From: Anaerobiospirillum thomasii
Lineage (GTDB): Bacteria > Pseudomonadota > Gammaproteobacteria > Enterobacterales > Succinivibrionaceae
NCBI RefSeq assembly: GCF_900445255.1
Contig: NZ_UAPU01000005.1
Coordinates: 321,001 to 385,000 of the forward strand
Reading direction: 5' to 3'
DNA length: 64,000 bases
The notes under the pieces are model-generated. The model did no database searches, was not told where the DNA came from, and saw only the letters and a list, made by a program, of their open reading frames with translations. Position numbers and translations under genes: made by a program. Every line of letters begins with the position of its first letter. The stretch's first letter is position 1. This document shows positions 38,641 through 48,467 of this stretch, piece by piece.

Positions 38641-39801
38641 CTAGATTAAGGACAGATAGAGATTTAAAATGTCCTCACGGGATGGTTTAACAGGGTTGAA
38701 TGGCATGCAAGGATCTTCAAAAGCCTTGTCAGTCCAGATCTGTGCATCCTCTTTAGTAAAGTTATACTCTTTAAAGTTCTCAGGAATACCAACCTGCCTG
38801 GAGAGCTTCTTGATATTCTCAACTAAGGCCATAGCTGCCTTGGTGCCACGCTCATGTGGTCCTACAAAGAACATCTCTCGGGCAATAAAGGCATATTTGG
38901 CGCGGGCCTCTTCACTGTGGAGAGCATTGTACTCTACAACATATGGCAGTATAACAGCATTGCACAGACCGTGGGCTAGGTTATGGGTACCGCCAATCTG
39001 ATGGGCCATAGCATGTACAATACCTAAACCTGCGGTGTTAAAGGCAATACCTGCCATAAACTGAGCATAGGCCATAAATTCACGACATTCAATTTCATGC
39101 TCTGGCTGACAGGCCTCAGGCAGGTGCTTGAAGATAAGATCGATAGCGCCCATGGCATTGCAGTCTGTTGCAGGGTTTGATCCAGTGGCAACAAAGGCCT
39201 CAACAGCGTGGGTGAGAGCATCCATACCGGTGCAGGCAGTGATAAACGGTGGCAGATTCTTCATAATGTGCGGATCAACCACGGTAATATCAGCCATGAT
39301 AAGCTCATCAATTACGATAAACTTGGTTTTGGTTGAGGTGTCGGTAATAACAGCAAAACTTGTAACCTCAGAGGCTGTACCTGCTGTTGTGGTGATACAT
39401 ACAAAAGGACTTAAAGGCCCCTGTATAACCTTACCGCCAACCTTGTAATCTATAATACGGCCTTCATTTACTGTAAGCACGTTGATACCCTTGGCACAGT
39501 CCATAGCAGAGCCGCCGCCAAAGGCAATGATAAATGAGCAGTTTTCATGTCTGTAAACCTCAAGACCTTCATGTACCTGATCCATAGTTGGATTTGGCTG
39601 TACTTTAGCGTAGACCACATGCTCAATGCCATGCTTGTCAAGATGCTCTTTTAGATGATCAACAAGACCAATCTTAACAAGACCCTCATCAGTTACAATT
39701 AAGGCCTTGCCATAGGCTCTTTGCTTGACAATATCCAAAGCATCATCCAGGGCATTTTCACCAATGTAGTTTCTCTTGGTCAGGGTGTAACATACGCTCA
39801 T
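38641..39801 (-). CDS. Iron-containing alcohol dehydrogenase (FucO/DhaT/YiaY group)
   Basis: A 386-residue NAD-dependent group III alcohol dehydrogenase. The NAD-binding FGGGSAMDCAKGIN (94-107) and TTTAGTASEVTSFAV (137-151) are typical. Metal ligands Asp194 and His198 (GMDALTHAVEAF), His263 and His277 (HNLAHG) are all present. It differs from the YqhD-type enzyme at 26010 (lower similarity). The substrate may be lactaldehyde, 1,3-propanediol or ethanol; sequence alone cannot decide. The start follows AAGGAAACC. It has a long A+T-rich upstream region, shared with the divergent LplT-Aas gene. Confidence 0.93.
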   Translation of the reverse strand: MSVCYTLTKRNYIGENALDDALDIVKQRAYGKALIVTDEGLVKIGLVDHLKEHLDKHGIEHVVYAKVQPNPTMDQVHEGLEVYRHENCSFIIAFGGGSAMDCAKGINVLTVNEGRIIDYKVGGKVIQGPLSPFVCITTTAGTASEVTSFAVITDTSTKTKFIVIDELIMADITVVDPHIMKNLPPFITACTGMDALTHAVEAFVATGSNPATDCNAMGAIDLIFKHLPEACQPEHEIECREFMAYAQFMAGIAFNTAGLGIVHAMAHQIGGTHNLAHGLCNAVILPYVVEYNALHSEEARAKYAFIAREMFFVGPHERGTKAAMALVENIKKLSRQVGIPENFKEYNFTKEDAQIWTDKAFEDPCMPFNPVKPSREDILNLYLSLI

Positions 39802-40400
39802 AGTGGTTTCCTTATGTTTGATAATTAATAATTCTTTTTTAAAGCTGACAGGGCTGTAAAGGCTAATAATAATTGTTGCCGCTGTCAGATTTAAGATAGC
39901 TCTATTTTCTATATTGGCTAAATTAAAAAAGTGATCAGTATCAAATTAGAGTTTTTACAAAGTGATGAGAATTTTCACCTGATAATAGCAAAATCTGAAA
40001 AACTTTTTTCATTACTAACAACTGGTTATTTTAAAAAATGTCAAATATCAAAAACTTGAAAAGTATGAACTTAATTTTTATATGCATTGTCTGTAAAAAT
40101 ATTTCATACAAAGTGCAAATCTTTTGCACCTGATAGCACGCTTTGGATCACATTAATTTTTTCAAACTTTTATCTATTTTTTCTATCTTTTGTTAAAACC
40201 CAGGTATTTTTAATAAAGATACATACATTCTTAAATTATTTATATGTAAACAATGGTATTTATGTTTAACTGGCAGGTACATTTGGCAAAATCAGGTAAA
40301 GACGCAGATTTTTAAGAGTCTTTGAAAAATGTGAACTGTTTGACATTTTTTTATTTAACAGATATCTTTTATAGGTGTTTGACTAAAAAGTGAGGATAGC
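39802..40400. other. Divergent regulatory region, no gene seen
   Basis: About 600 bp between two divergent genes. It is A+T-rich and lacks coding-like ORFs; the 60-codon frame at 40087 has no ribosome site. Half-sites such as GTGATCAGTATCA (near 39930) and GGATCACATT (near 40146) could bind CRP or FNR-type proteins, but none is a full match. Confidence 0.45.
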
Positions 40401-43400
40401 ATGGGCTCAAAGGTAGGAACAAAGGTCATTCTGGCTTTTTCTCTGGTTGCCTTTATCAATGCATTTGTCGATCTGGGACATAAAATCAATATTCAAAATA
40501 CCCTGTACAAGGTCTATGACGGCAGCACTCTTACCTATATGACAGCTATAGTCAATGCTCTTATTCTGCTGCCATTTATTATGCTCATGACGCCAGCTGG
40601 CTTTTTAAGTGACAGATTTAATAAAAACAAAATAATGCGCACAAGCGCCGCCTTTAGTGTCCTTATAACTATAGCTATCTGTATTTGCTACTATTATGGA
40701 CAGTTTATGTTAGCCTTTGCAGCAACCTTTATCATGGCACTGCAGTCAGCTTTATACTCTCCTGCCAAATACGGCTATATAAAAGATCTTATGGGCAAGG
40801 ATGGCCTTACCTTTGGCAACAGCCTGATGCAGGGTATAGCCATTGTAGCCATACTCTCAGGTATGACTGTTTTCTCCTATATCTTTGAGCATCTCTATGC
40901 AGATGCCAATCTTGTATCCCCTGACAGCGCTGAGATTTTAAAGAGCATTATGCCATCAGGTCTTATTTTAGTGGGCATGGCCATATGTGAGTATCTGTGT
41001 ACACTGATGCTGCCTGATGTAACACAGGATAGGCAGAGCCTAAATTTTGATTTTAAGCGTTATATCAAAGGCTCGCTTTTAAAGGAGAATATGGCTCTTT
41101 TAAAATCCAATGACAAAATTATTATGTCAGTTATAGCCGTAAGTATCTTCTTTGCTGTCTCACAGATGCTTCTGGCCGCATTTCCAACCTATATAAAACA
41201 GACCTTTAATGAGCTCAACACCTTTTATGTACAGCTCGTGCTTGGCGCCTCAGGCCTTGGTATTATCGCAGGCTCCTATATAACTTTAAAGCTCTCACCG
41301 CATTATATTGAAACAGGGCTTATTCCACTAGGAGCTATAGGCATTACCATATGCTCTACGCTGCTTATGGCCTTTGACTCACTTGTAAGCTACAGTATTT
41401 TATTCTTTGTCTTTGGCCTTACCTTCTCACTGGTCATTATTCCTCTAAACTCACTTATGCAGTTTTATGCCCCTGATGAGGCGCTGGGCAAGGTACTCTC
41501 TGGCAATAACTTTATACAAAACCTTGCCATGCTGCTCTTTCTTATAATTGCAGCTACAGTATCGCTTTATGAAATAGATGTAAGTTATCTTTTTTATCTT
41601 TCCATGATAACTTTGACACTAGGCTGTATCTATATTCTAAAGAAGTTGCCATTTTCTTTAGCCCGCGGCTTTGTGGCCATAATTTTCAGGCAGCGCTACA
41701 GACTTAATATTGAAGGATTTAATCATATACCATCAGATGGCGGTGTACTGCTGCTTGGCAATCATGTCTCCTTTATAGACTGGGCTATATTGCAGCTGGC
41801 TCTGCCGCGCAAAGTCTTTTTTGTCATAGACAGAGTCTTTTATGAAAAATGGTATCTAAACTTTATTTTAAAGCTCTTTGGTGTTATTCCTGTCTCCTCA
41901 GGCGGCTCTAAAAAGGCCCTTAAGGCCATTGCCGATAAGATAAAAGAGGGACATATGGTCTGTCTTTTCCCTGAAGGCTGCCTCTCCCGTCATGGCCAAT
42001 TAAATGCCTTTAAAAAAGGCTTTGAGATGGCACTCAAAGATCTTGATGTAAAAGATGGCGTGATTATTCCTTTTTATATCAGAGGGCTGTGGGGCTCTGC
42101 CTTTTCACGATCACATCAGGCCTTTATTGAAAGACAGCTGCGTCTTAACAAACGCTCTGTATCCATTGCCTTTGGCAGGGCTATGGATATACACAGCTCT
42201 GCCTCAGCTGTAAAGGCTCAGGTCTTTGAGCTTTCCCTTAAGGCCTTTAAAAATCAGTGTGAGAAACTCTCTGTCATTGGCTCGGCCTTTATTGATACAG
42301 CTAAAAAATATAAACACAAAACAGCTATAGTCGATAGTAAAAGCGGCTCTATAAGCTATATTAAAATGCTTACTGTGTGCCTTTTAATACTTAAAAACTA
42401 TAAACAGGAGCTAAAAGATCAAAGACGTATAGGCATACTGCTGCCAGCCTCCTTAGCCTCATCTGTTTTAAATATGACCATGCTTATCATGTCCAAGGTT
42501 GTGGTCAATTTAAACTTTACAGCATCAAATGATGTTTTAGCCTCATGTGTAAAAAGATCTCAGATAAAGACCATATTCACCTCGCGTCAGTTTTTACAAA
42601 AGCTTGAGAAAAGGGGCATTGTCTTTGATTTTGGCCCTGAGGTTAAGCAGGTTTTTGCTGAAGATCTGTTCTCATCCCTTAAAGGACAAAAGAGCGCATA
42701 TCTTTTTACATCTTTAATGACAAGAGTGCTGCCGGCCTTTTTACTAAAGCTTTTATATATTAAAAACAGACAGAACAGCAAAACTGCTGCCATACTGTTC
42801 TCAAGTGGCTCAGAGGGAGAGCCTAAGGGCGTTATGCTCAGTCACATGAATATTATGAGCAATATAAAACAGATCTCAGATGTGCTGCAGCCTCGTGACA
42901 GTGAGACCATACTCTCATCACTGCCGCCGTTTCATGCCTTTGGTCTTACAGTAACCACGCTTTTGCCTTTAGTTGAAGGTATTAAATCTGTAACCCATGC
43001 AGATCCAACTGATGCTCAGGGCATTGCCAGGGCCGTGGTGCAAAATGAGGTAAGCATAATGTGCGGCACCTCGACCTTTTTGGGCATCTATGCCAGATCG
43101 CCAAAGATTGCGCCAGTCATGTTTGAATCACTGCGTGTGGTCGTGGCAGGGGCTGAAAAGCTCAAAAGTGATGTCAAACAGGCCTTTGAGCTTAAATTTA
43201 AAAAAGATATTCTTGAGGGCTATGGTGCTACTGAGACCACACCTGTAGTCTCTGTTAACCTGCCAGATGGCCTTGACAGAGAGTTTTTAGAGGTACACAA
43301 AGGATCAAAGGAAGGGTCTGTAGGTATGCCTCTGCCTGGCAGTACTGTAAGAGTTGTAGATCCAGATACCTTGCAGGAGCTTGAATGTGGTGAGGATGGC

Positions 43401-43892
43401 CTTATCTTAATTGGCGGTCATCAGGTTATGAAGGGCTATTTAAATGATAAAGAAAGAACAGATAGTGTCATTGCCAGTATTGATGGCATCAGATGGTATA
43501 AAAGTGGTGATAAAGGCCATTTAGATGCTGATGGCTTTTTACATATTGTTGACAGATACTCACGCTTTGCCAAGATTGGCGGTGAGATGATAAGCCTCAG
43601 TGCCCTTGAAAATGAGATTGGCTCGATAATAAGTGCAGAGGGCTATGACAGCTCCTGCCGCTTTGTGGCTATTAATATAGATGACAGCAAAAAGGGTGAG
43701 AAGATAGTGCTTTTAATAAGTCATGTAGAGGATCTAAAGCCGCTGCAGAGTCTTTTAAATGAGAAGATTAAAAATGCTCTGTCACGACCATCTAAAATTA
43801 TAAAAGTTAATGAGGTGCCACTGCTTGGATCAGGCAAAGTAGATTTTGCCAAGGCAAGGGCCATGGCTATTTGTGATGGTCTTACTAATTAA
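40401..43892 (+). CDS. Fused lysophospholipid transporter / acyltransferase / acyl-ACP synthetase (LplT-Aas)
   Basis: A 1,163-residue fusion that recycles lysophospholipids in the inner membrane. Residues 1-410 are an MFS permease (LplT-like) with about 12 helices (GFLSDRFNKNKIMRTSAA loop). Residues about 425-615 form a PlsC acyltransferase (GNHVSFIDWAIL with the HX4D motif, FPEGCLSRHG). Residues about 640-1,160 form the acyl-activating AMP-binding domain (ILFSSGSEGEPKGVMLSH, EGYGATETTPVVS, YKSGDKGHLDADGF, and Lys in GSGKVDFAK). In Escherichia coli LplT and Aas are separate adjacent genes. The start at 40401 follows GTGAGGATAGC. A long terminator-like hairpin follows. Confidence 0.94.
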   Translation: MGSKVGTKVILAFSLVAFINAFVDLGHKINIQNTLYKVYDGSTLTYMTAIVNALILLPFIMLMTPAGFLSDRFNKNKIMRTSAAFSVLITIAICICYYYGQFMLAFAATFIMALQSALYSPAKYGYIKDLMGKDGLTFGNSLMQGIAIVAILSGMTVFSYIFEHLYADANLVSPDSAEILKSIMPSGLILVGMAICEYLCTLMLPDVTQDRQSLNFDFKRYIKGSLLKENMALLKSNDKIIMSVIAVSIFFAVSQMLLAAFPTYIKQTFNELNTFYVQLVLGASGLGIIAGSYITLKLSPHYIETGLIPLGAIGITICSTLLMAFDSLVSYSILFFVFGLTFSLVIIPLNSLMQFYAPDEALGKVLSGNNFIQNLAMLLFLIIAATVSLYEIDVSYLFYLSMITLTLGCIYILKKLPFSLARGFVAIIFRQRYRLNIEGFNHIPSDGGVLLLGNHVSFIDWAILQLALPRKVFFVIDRVFYEKWYLNFILKLFGVIPVSSGGSKKALKAIADKIKEGHMVCLFPEGCLSRHGQLNAFKKGFEMALKDLDVKDGVIIPFYIRGLWGSAFSRSHQAFIERQLRLNKRSVSIAFGRAMDIHSSASAVKAQVFELSLKAFKNQCEKLSVIGSAFIDTAKKYKHKTAIVDSKSGSISYIKMLTVCLLILKNYKQELKDQRRIGILLPASLASSVLNMTMLIMSKVVVNLNFTASNDVLASCVKRSQIKTIFTSRQFLQKLEKRGIVFDFGPEVKQVFAEDLFSSLKGQKSAYLFTSLMTRVLPAFLLKLLYIKNRQNSKTAAILFSSGSEGEPKGVMLSHMNIMSNIKQISDVLQPRDSETILSSLPPFHAFGLTVTTLLPLVEGIKSVTHADPTDAQGIARAVVQNEVSIMCGTSTFLGIYARSPKIAPVMFESLRVVVAGAEKLKSDVKQAFELKFKKDILEGYGATETTPVVSVNLPDGLDREFLEVHKGSKEGSVGMPLPGSTVRVVDPDTLQELECGEDGLILIGGHQVMKGYLNDKERTDSVIASIDGIRWYKSGDKGHLDADGFLHIVDRYSRFAKIGGEMISLSALENEIGSIISAEGYDSSCRFVAINIDDSKKGEKIVLLISHVEDLKPLQSLLNEKIKNALSRPSKIIKVNEVPLLGSGKVDFAKARAMAICDGLTN

Positions 43893-43922
43893 AAGATCAA
43901 TCTAAAATCCTTTTACTTTAGA

Positions 43923-43978
43923 GGCAGGATAAGATGTACTCCAAGGATTTAATTCCTGGGTTTATATCTTATCCTGCC
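43923..43978 (+). terminator. Long hairpin after the LplT-Aas gene
   Basis: GGCAGGATAAGAT (43923-43935) pairs with ATCTTATCCTGCC (43966-43978); an inner CCAAGGA / TCCTGG stem continues it. A few T follow. It is the likely terminator. Confidence 0.75.
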
Positions 43979-44201
43979 TTCATTTCCATCCAGCCTTCAT
44001 ATACAGATAGACAAAGTTAGTGGACAGCTATAGCTGCAAAATTAGAGCAGGTGGGTGCAACTTACTCGTAGCAATAAGCACGACAATATAAGAGCAGTCA
44101 GTGCTGACAAAGATGGGCTGATAGCAGTGACATTTTATGCAGCATATAGCATTCAGCAGCCAAATTCCTGTAAAGGGCACATCTGTAGCTTACAGATGGA
44201 T

Positions 44202-44243
44202 ATTCTATTTAATGCTGATCGTCAATTTCTACCAACAGAGATC
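44202..44243. repeat. Left-end IstA-type binding repeats
   Basis: ATTCTATTTAATGCTGATC (44202-44220) and TTTCTACCAACAGAGATC (44226-44243). They are inverse copies of the right-end repeats, as expected for multiple transposase binding sites. Confidence 0.75.
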
Positions 44244-44416
44244 GGGTAACTTTCTTTAATCAATGCCTTTTTAAATTTTTATCAATACCCCCAAAAATTT
44301 TTCAATATACCCCTTCTTTAAATTTTTTTAATGGTCCACTGTGAAATGTCATTTTTAATCCTATTTACATGTTAGAGCTCTAAAAGAAAAGATATAACTC
44401 TATTTTTTCAGCACAA

Positions 44417-44492
44417 CCTGCTGCCCCTGCCTATTGAATGATTAGCGTAGCTAACCCGAAGGGCTTGTCATTCAATAGGCAGGGGCAGCAGG
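44417..44492. repeat. Cruciform with two inner hairpins (copy A)
   Basis: The outer arms 44417-44441 and 44468-44492 are a perfect 25-bp inverted repeat. The loop (44442-44467) contains TTAGC-gta-GCTAA and CCC-gaa-GGG hairpins, forming a three-way junction. The same design with changed but compensating bases occurs at 63040-63113 in the ISL3 element. It may be a structured RNA, a DNA cruciform, or a REP-like element. Confidence 0.8.
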
Positions 44493-44735
44493 ATCGCAAA
44501 TTAAACTCATATAGACAGCATGGAACATGCTGTCGTCGCGGCTTTAGATACTTAAACACAGCAAAAAGATTTGCAATGCCCGCAATATCTATAAGATCCG
44601 GAAGCATTCCACAATATCCAGTTAAAAAAATCCTTAGGAAAATTCTTGATGATTAGAAGTTTGAAGTAGTATATTTCGCAATCAATCGTGCTTACAGACA
44701 CTGTAGGATTTAATATTTTATTTTTACTCAAAGGA

Positions 44736-44775
44736 ACTGTGGTTATCGTCGGTTGGAAGTCATGATAACCACAGT
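44736..44775. repeat. 12-bp perfect inverted repeat before the unknown gene
   Basis: ACTGTGGTTATC (44736-44747) and GATAACCACAGT (44764-44775), ending 14 bases before the ATG of the unknown gene. It could be an operator or a translation-blocking hairpin. Confidence 0.6.
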
Positions 44776-44788
44776 CTGACATATTGTC

Positions 44789-45547
44789 ATGCATAGTCTA
44801 TCACATAATCTATTTGATTATATATGTGATCAGGACGGACGTGTCCTTGTCACACTACAAGCCCCATATAAAAAGGAGCTTGAGGCAAAGTACTCACAAA
44901 AGTATCCTGGATGTCTTATTTATTATGAAAAGAAAATAAGGCACACAAAGCTTTGGCGAAACCAAACATTGCTGTTGAAGCTTGAAAATATCATTGTGGT
45001 AGACCACTTAGGCAGGAGACATAAAAGTATTATCCTGCCAGATTTTATTCTGCCATATACCAGATATACGGTACCATTTTTTACAATAATGCTTGCCAAC
45101 CTGTTTGATAAGAAGATTCAGGACAATCTCATTAAGAGTGACAATCTGGCCATGTACTTTATTGAGTTTATCGAACAGTTAAAGATGCATCCTGAGGCTT
45201 TAAATGTAAGAAATTTAGACGATAAACATAAAAATACTATTTACATGCAAATGCGGTACTACCTCAACGGCCGTATTAAGCAAGTCAGGCAGCACATCTA
45301 TGAATTAAAAGCTAATTTTATATCTCTTGGCAAAAACAATCTGCAATATGCAGAGCATTATCCTGCATTTGTGATAATGGGTATATCTATCAGGTTTATA
45401 AGTGACAGATTATTACGAAATCTGTACCAATACATATCAGCAACACTCATAAAAGCGTCTTTCAACCTGTTTTTCCCTACTTTTGTAAATCACTATAAAT
45501 CCATAAATAAAATACAGGCTCTGCAAGAAGTAATGCAGATGTTTTAA
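44789..45547 (+). CDS. Unknown protein carried by the IS21-type element, DUF6431-like centre
   Basis: A 252-residue protein I cannot name with confidence. Residues about 55-90 (TLLLKLENIIVVDHLGRRHK then SIILPDFILPYTRYTVPF) resemble the R-x-H-x-x-LPDFxxPYxRY core of DUF6431-type proteins, which normally also have zinc cysteines; those are mostly missing here. The rest is helical and basic. The start at 44789 has no clear ribosome site. It lies 21 bp before istA, between the IS ends, so it is part of the element, perhaps a transposition accessory. Confidence 0.65.
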   Translation: MHSLSHNLFDYICDQDGRVLVTLQAPYKKELEAKYSQKYPGCLIYYEKKIRHTKLWRNQTLLLKLENIIVVDHLGRRHKSIILPDFILPYTRYTVPFFTIMLANLFDKKIQDNLIKSDNLAMYFIEFIEQLKMHPEALNVRNLDDKHKNTIYMQMRYYLNGRIKQVRQHIYELKANFISLGKNNLQYAEHYPAFVIMGISIRFISDRLLRNLYQYISATLIKASFNLFFPTFVNHYKSINKIQALQEVMQMF

Positions 45548-45568
45548 ATTTATTTTTATGGGGGTGCT

Positions 45569-47254
45569 ATGCAAAACTCAAATCAAAGAAGCATCTCGCC
45601 CGAAAAACTGGATGCAATTGTTACATCTATATTTTCTGGGCGTAGTAGAGCTTTTATCTCTCAAAGTATTGGATGCTCAGTTAATACTGTTAAAAAAATT
45701 AGAAATATGCTCAAAGACAATGGAATTACCAGTATGGATGACTATGAAAAATATGGGCGAGAAAATTTTTTCCGTTTGTATACAAGTAGTTTCTACGGAA
45801 CAGGAGCCACAAGATCGAACCTATTTTTAACTCCTGATTTTACACAGATAGCGGGTAAAATCTCCTCTCATAGTGATATTGCCATTGAGTTTTTAAAATA
45901 TGAAAAGCACTGTGCAGAAACTGGACATACTGCTATGAGTAAGTCCAATTTTTATAAACGGGTTAAGAGCGAGGTAGAGCTTTTAAGAGCAAATGAAGAG
46001 CATGACAAAGAAAAACAGCAGCTTGCCTATCTGACACAGGATTATATTTATGGGGTTTATACAATGTGTGACCACTCAGGTCTGCGAACTCCTGTACTAA
46101 CACCAGATGGGACAGTTAACTGCTGGTATTTTGTAGTATGCTGGCCCTGCAGTAATTACGTCTATGCCCAGCTTGTAACATCGCAGACAGTAATGGAGAC
46201 CTGTACTGCACTTGCCAATGCTTTTACGCGCTGGGGTGTTCTGCCTATAAAGCTTAAGCATGATAACGCTAAGATCTATGTTACTACCAGACATAAAGGA
46301 GATGTTGTTTTCAATGACAGCTTTATAGGATTTTTAAATGAATTACATATACTGCCCGAGGCTGCAAAACCATACTACGGACAGGGTAAATCGCAGGCTG
46401 AGGCCAATGTAAACCTGATTCAAACCAGAGTCCACAGTCTTATATGTGAAGAGCTTGCTATAAGCAAGACACTTAAAGAGCATAACCGCGTACTTATGGA
46501 GTACGTGGATAAGTATATAAATCAGGCTCCATATAGGGGCAGCTCTATAGTAACACGTGAATTTCTATTTAAAAACAAGGAAAAACCTGCGGCAAGAGAG
46601 CTTACATCAAAGATTCCAGAGGTGGCTGTATGGAGGTATATGGTCAGAGTGCCACGCTCATATAAGATCAAGGAAAATGGGCACTGGTACTCTGTACCAT
46701 ATAAATATATCCACGAATTTGTAGATATAAAAATTACATCATCTAACGTTATATTCTACCTAAATGGCAGAATAATTGCCAGCCATGCCAGATGCGACGG
46801 TGATGGCTCAAGCGTCAGTGAGGAGCATATGACGCCTCAGCATAAGGAAATTAAAGCCAATGAACGCCTCTATAGCAGCAATGAGGATATCCTCAAAGAG
46901 GCGTCTGAGCTTAATGAATTTCTACATGTATTATGCCGCAGACGTCTGCAGGAGCAGGACAAAGTATCAGGCATGCAGCAGACAAATGCCAGAAGTAACT
47001 GCATAGCTATGATTAAAATGTTTAAGTCTAAATATCACTCTCAAGAGCTATTGTCCCAGGCATGCAAAAGTATGTGCGAACTTCCAGAAAGCATGCACAC
47101 TACGGCCACATTACAAAACATATATCAACAATTAAACAGAGAAAACATGCGCAGTGAATTATATACACAACACGAGACAAAACCAGAGCAGGCTGGTGTT
47201 TCAGACAATGAGCACAATGCCGATATTTATGCCCTGCGCGATAACAGAGACTAA
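45569..47254 (+). CDS. istA: IS21 transposase IstA (second type)
   Basis: A 561-residue transposase with an N-terminal helix-turn-helix (FISQSIGCSVNTVKKIRNML) and a central rve integrase core: TMCDHSGLRTPV with the first Asp, LKHDNAKIYVTTRHKG with the second, and PYYGQGKSQAEANVNLIQTR with the Glu. It is clearly different from IstA of the 4,011-bp element. The start at 45569 follows GGGGGTG. IstB follows after 21 bp. Confidence 0.93.
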   Translation: MQNSNQRSISPEKLDAIVTSIFSGRSRAFISQSIGCSVNTVKKIRNMLKDNGITSMDDYEKYGRENFFRLYTSSFYGTGATRSNLFLTPDFTQIAGKISSHSDIAIEFLKYEKHCAETGHTAMSKSNFYKRVKSEVELLRANEEHDKEKQQLAYLTQDYIYGVYTMCDHSGLRTPVLTPDGTVNCWYFVVCWPCSNYVYAQLVTSQTVMETCTALANAFTRWGVLPIKLKHDNAKIYVTTRHKGDVVFNDSFIGFLNELHILPEAAKPYYGQGKSQAEANVNLIQTRVHSLICEELAISKTLKEHNRVLMEYVDKYINQAPYRGSSIVTREFLFKNKEKPAARELTSKIPEVAVWRYMVRVPRSYKIKENGHWYSVPYKYIHEFVDIKITSSNVIFYLNGRIIASHARCDGDGSSVSEEHMTPQHKEIKANERLYSSNEDILKEASELNEFLHVLCRRRLQEQDKVSGMQQTNARSNCIAMIKMFKSKYHSQELLSQACKSMCELPESMHTTATLQNIYQQLNRENMRSELYTQHETKPEQAGVSDNEHNADIYALRDNRD

Positions 47255-47275
47255 CCTGATATGGAGATTTGAAGA

Positions 47276-48064
47276 ATGAATAATGTTTTAACAGCTGAGC
47301 AGAAAATACTTATCTCTACAATGTATGATGCTGAACTTGATGTCATGGTGGACACTATTATAAATCAGTTTAATTTCCCTAATATATATGAAGTTATGTC
47401 ATTTGAAGACAGAATGCAGGAAATTATAGGTCAGTATAAAAGCCATATTGAAAATAAAAGGTATAAGAGCATGATTAGGAACTCAAAAATCAGCCGAGTC
47501 TTTTATTTAAACCAGATCTGCCCTGACAGCTCTCGGGGTCTATCCAAGGCCATGTATGACACACTGCTTTCTATGACCTGGCTTAAAGAGGGTAAATCCT
47601 GCCTCTTATCAGGTCCTACAGGATCAGGTAAATCGACACTGGCAACAGCTTTAGCTGTCGAGGCTATGAAGATGGGTTATCCTGCTTTATTTATAAAAGC
47701 AAATGAGTTAGAGGCATTGCTCAATATAAAACAAAATGTCGAGCTTATAAACTATGTTAAGCGTCTGAAAAGATTTAAGGTCCTGGTTATAGATGATTTT
47801 GGCATACAGGTTATGAAAAATGGTATAGCCAACAAGTTTCTGGAGATTATAGATGCCAGATATGGTATTGGCTCTACAATCATAACAACACAGGTGAAGG
47901 CTGACAGTATCGCTTTAAGTATAGAAAAAGGCGCGGCCAGAGATGCTATTGTCGATAGACTCTTTAGAGAGGGTAAGGACTTAAAAATTGAACTTAAAGG
48001 AGACTCATTTAGACAAAGTGATAAGGAGTTAAAAGGAGAGAGCACAGACAGCGTAAAGTTATGA
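47276..48064 (+). CDS. istB: IS21 helper ATPase IstB (second type)
   Basis: A 262-residue AAA+ ATPase. Walker A is SGPTGSGKSTLATALA near 113-128, Walker B is VLVIDDFGIQ near 168-177. It follows GGAGATTTGAAG at a good distance. The pair with istA is complete and looks functional. Confidence 0.94.
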   Translation: MNNVLTAEQKILISTMYDAELDVMVDTIINQFNFPNIYEVMSFEDRMQEIIGQYKSHIENKRYKSMIRNSKISRVFYLNQICPDSSRGLSKAMYDTLLSMTWLKEGKSCLLSGPTGSGKSTLATALAVEAMKMGYPALFIKANELEALLNIKQNVELINYVKRLKRFKVLVIDDFGIQVMKNGIANKFLEIIDARYGIGSTIITTQVKADSIALSIEKGAARDAIVDRLFREGKDLKIELKGDSFRQSDKELKGESTDSVKL

Positions 48065-48090
48065 CGCCCAGCACTTATAAAACATTAAAC

Positions 48091-48115
48091 AACAGGACCC
48101 ACAAGGTCCTGTTTT
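48091..48115 (+). terminator. Terminator of the istAB operon (second type)
   Basis: AACAGGACC (48091-48099) pairs with GGTCCTGTT (48105-48113), then TT. Confidence 0.75.
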
Positions 48116-48129
48116 GCGTGGTTAAGGGG

Positions 48130-48287
48130 GATCTGTATTAGTAGAATATAAGGATCAAAGGGGTGTAGAAAGTTTGGATCAAAGGCATGAGAATATGACG
48201 ATCAGTATTAATAGAATTTTAGGTAAAATTAGAGTGGCCTGCAGCGGATCTGTGTTTGATAATATCCGGATCAAGATCTAATAGAAT
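48130..48287. repeat. Right-end IstA-type binding repeats
   Basis: GATCTGTATTAGTAGAAT (48130-48147), GATCAGTATTAATAGAAT (48200-48217) and GATCAAGATCTAATAGAAT (48269-48287), about 70 bp apart. The last joins the IS end. Confidence 0.8.
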
Positions 48288-48467
48288 TTCCATACAGAGA
48301 TAAACAACTGTGAATGTATGGTCTGAATTAAAAATTGCGATATTAAATACAGGGTGCTGATTATTTTTGATAGCAGGGCTATTAATTTATTTTTAGGGCT
48401 ATTTATTTTTTGTGCAAGTATTAGAATAAAAGCTTAGATGTAAAATTAAAAGAGATTAATAACTGCT

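Larger units (their letters stand above)
44197..48292 (+). mobile_element. IS21-family element of a second type, with an extra gene (4,096 bp)
   Basis: Ends TGGATATTCTATT and (complement) TGGAAATTCTATT, beginning TG as in IS21. The 6-bp target duplication TACAGA lies at 44191-44196 and 48293-48298. Inside are an unknown gene, istA and istB, two left-end and three right-end copies of a 18-19-bp binding repeat, and a 26-nt-loop cruciform. It is not related at DNA level to the 4,011-bp IS21 copies in this window. Confidence 0.85.

Noticed and set aside
40087-40269. A 60-codon frame in the divergent regulatory region
   Set aside because: It has no ribosome site and biased A+T-rich composition typical of non-coding DNA.
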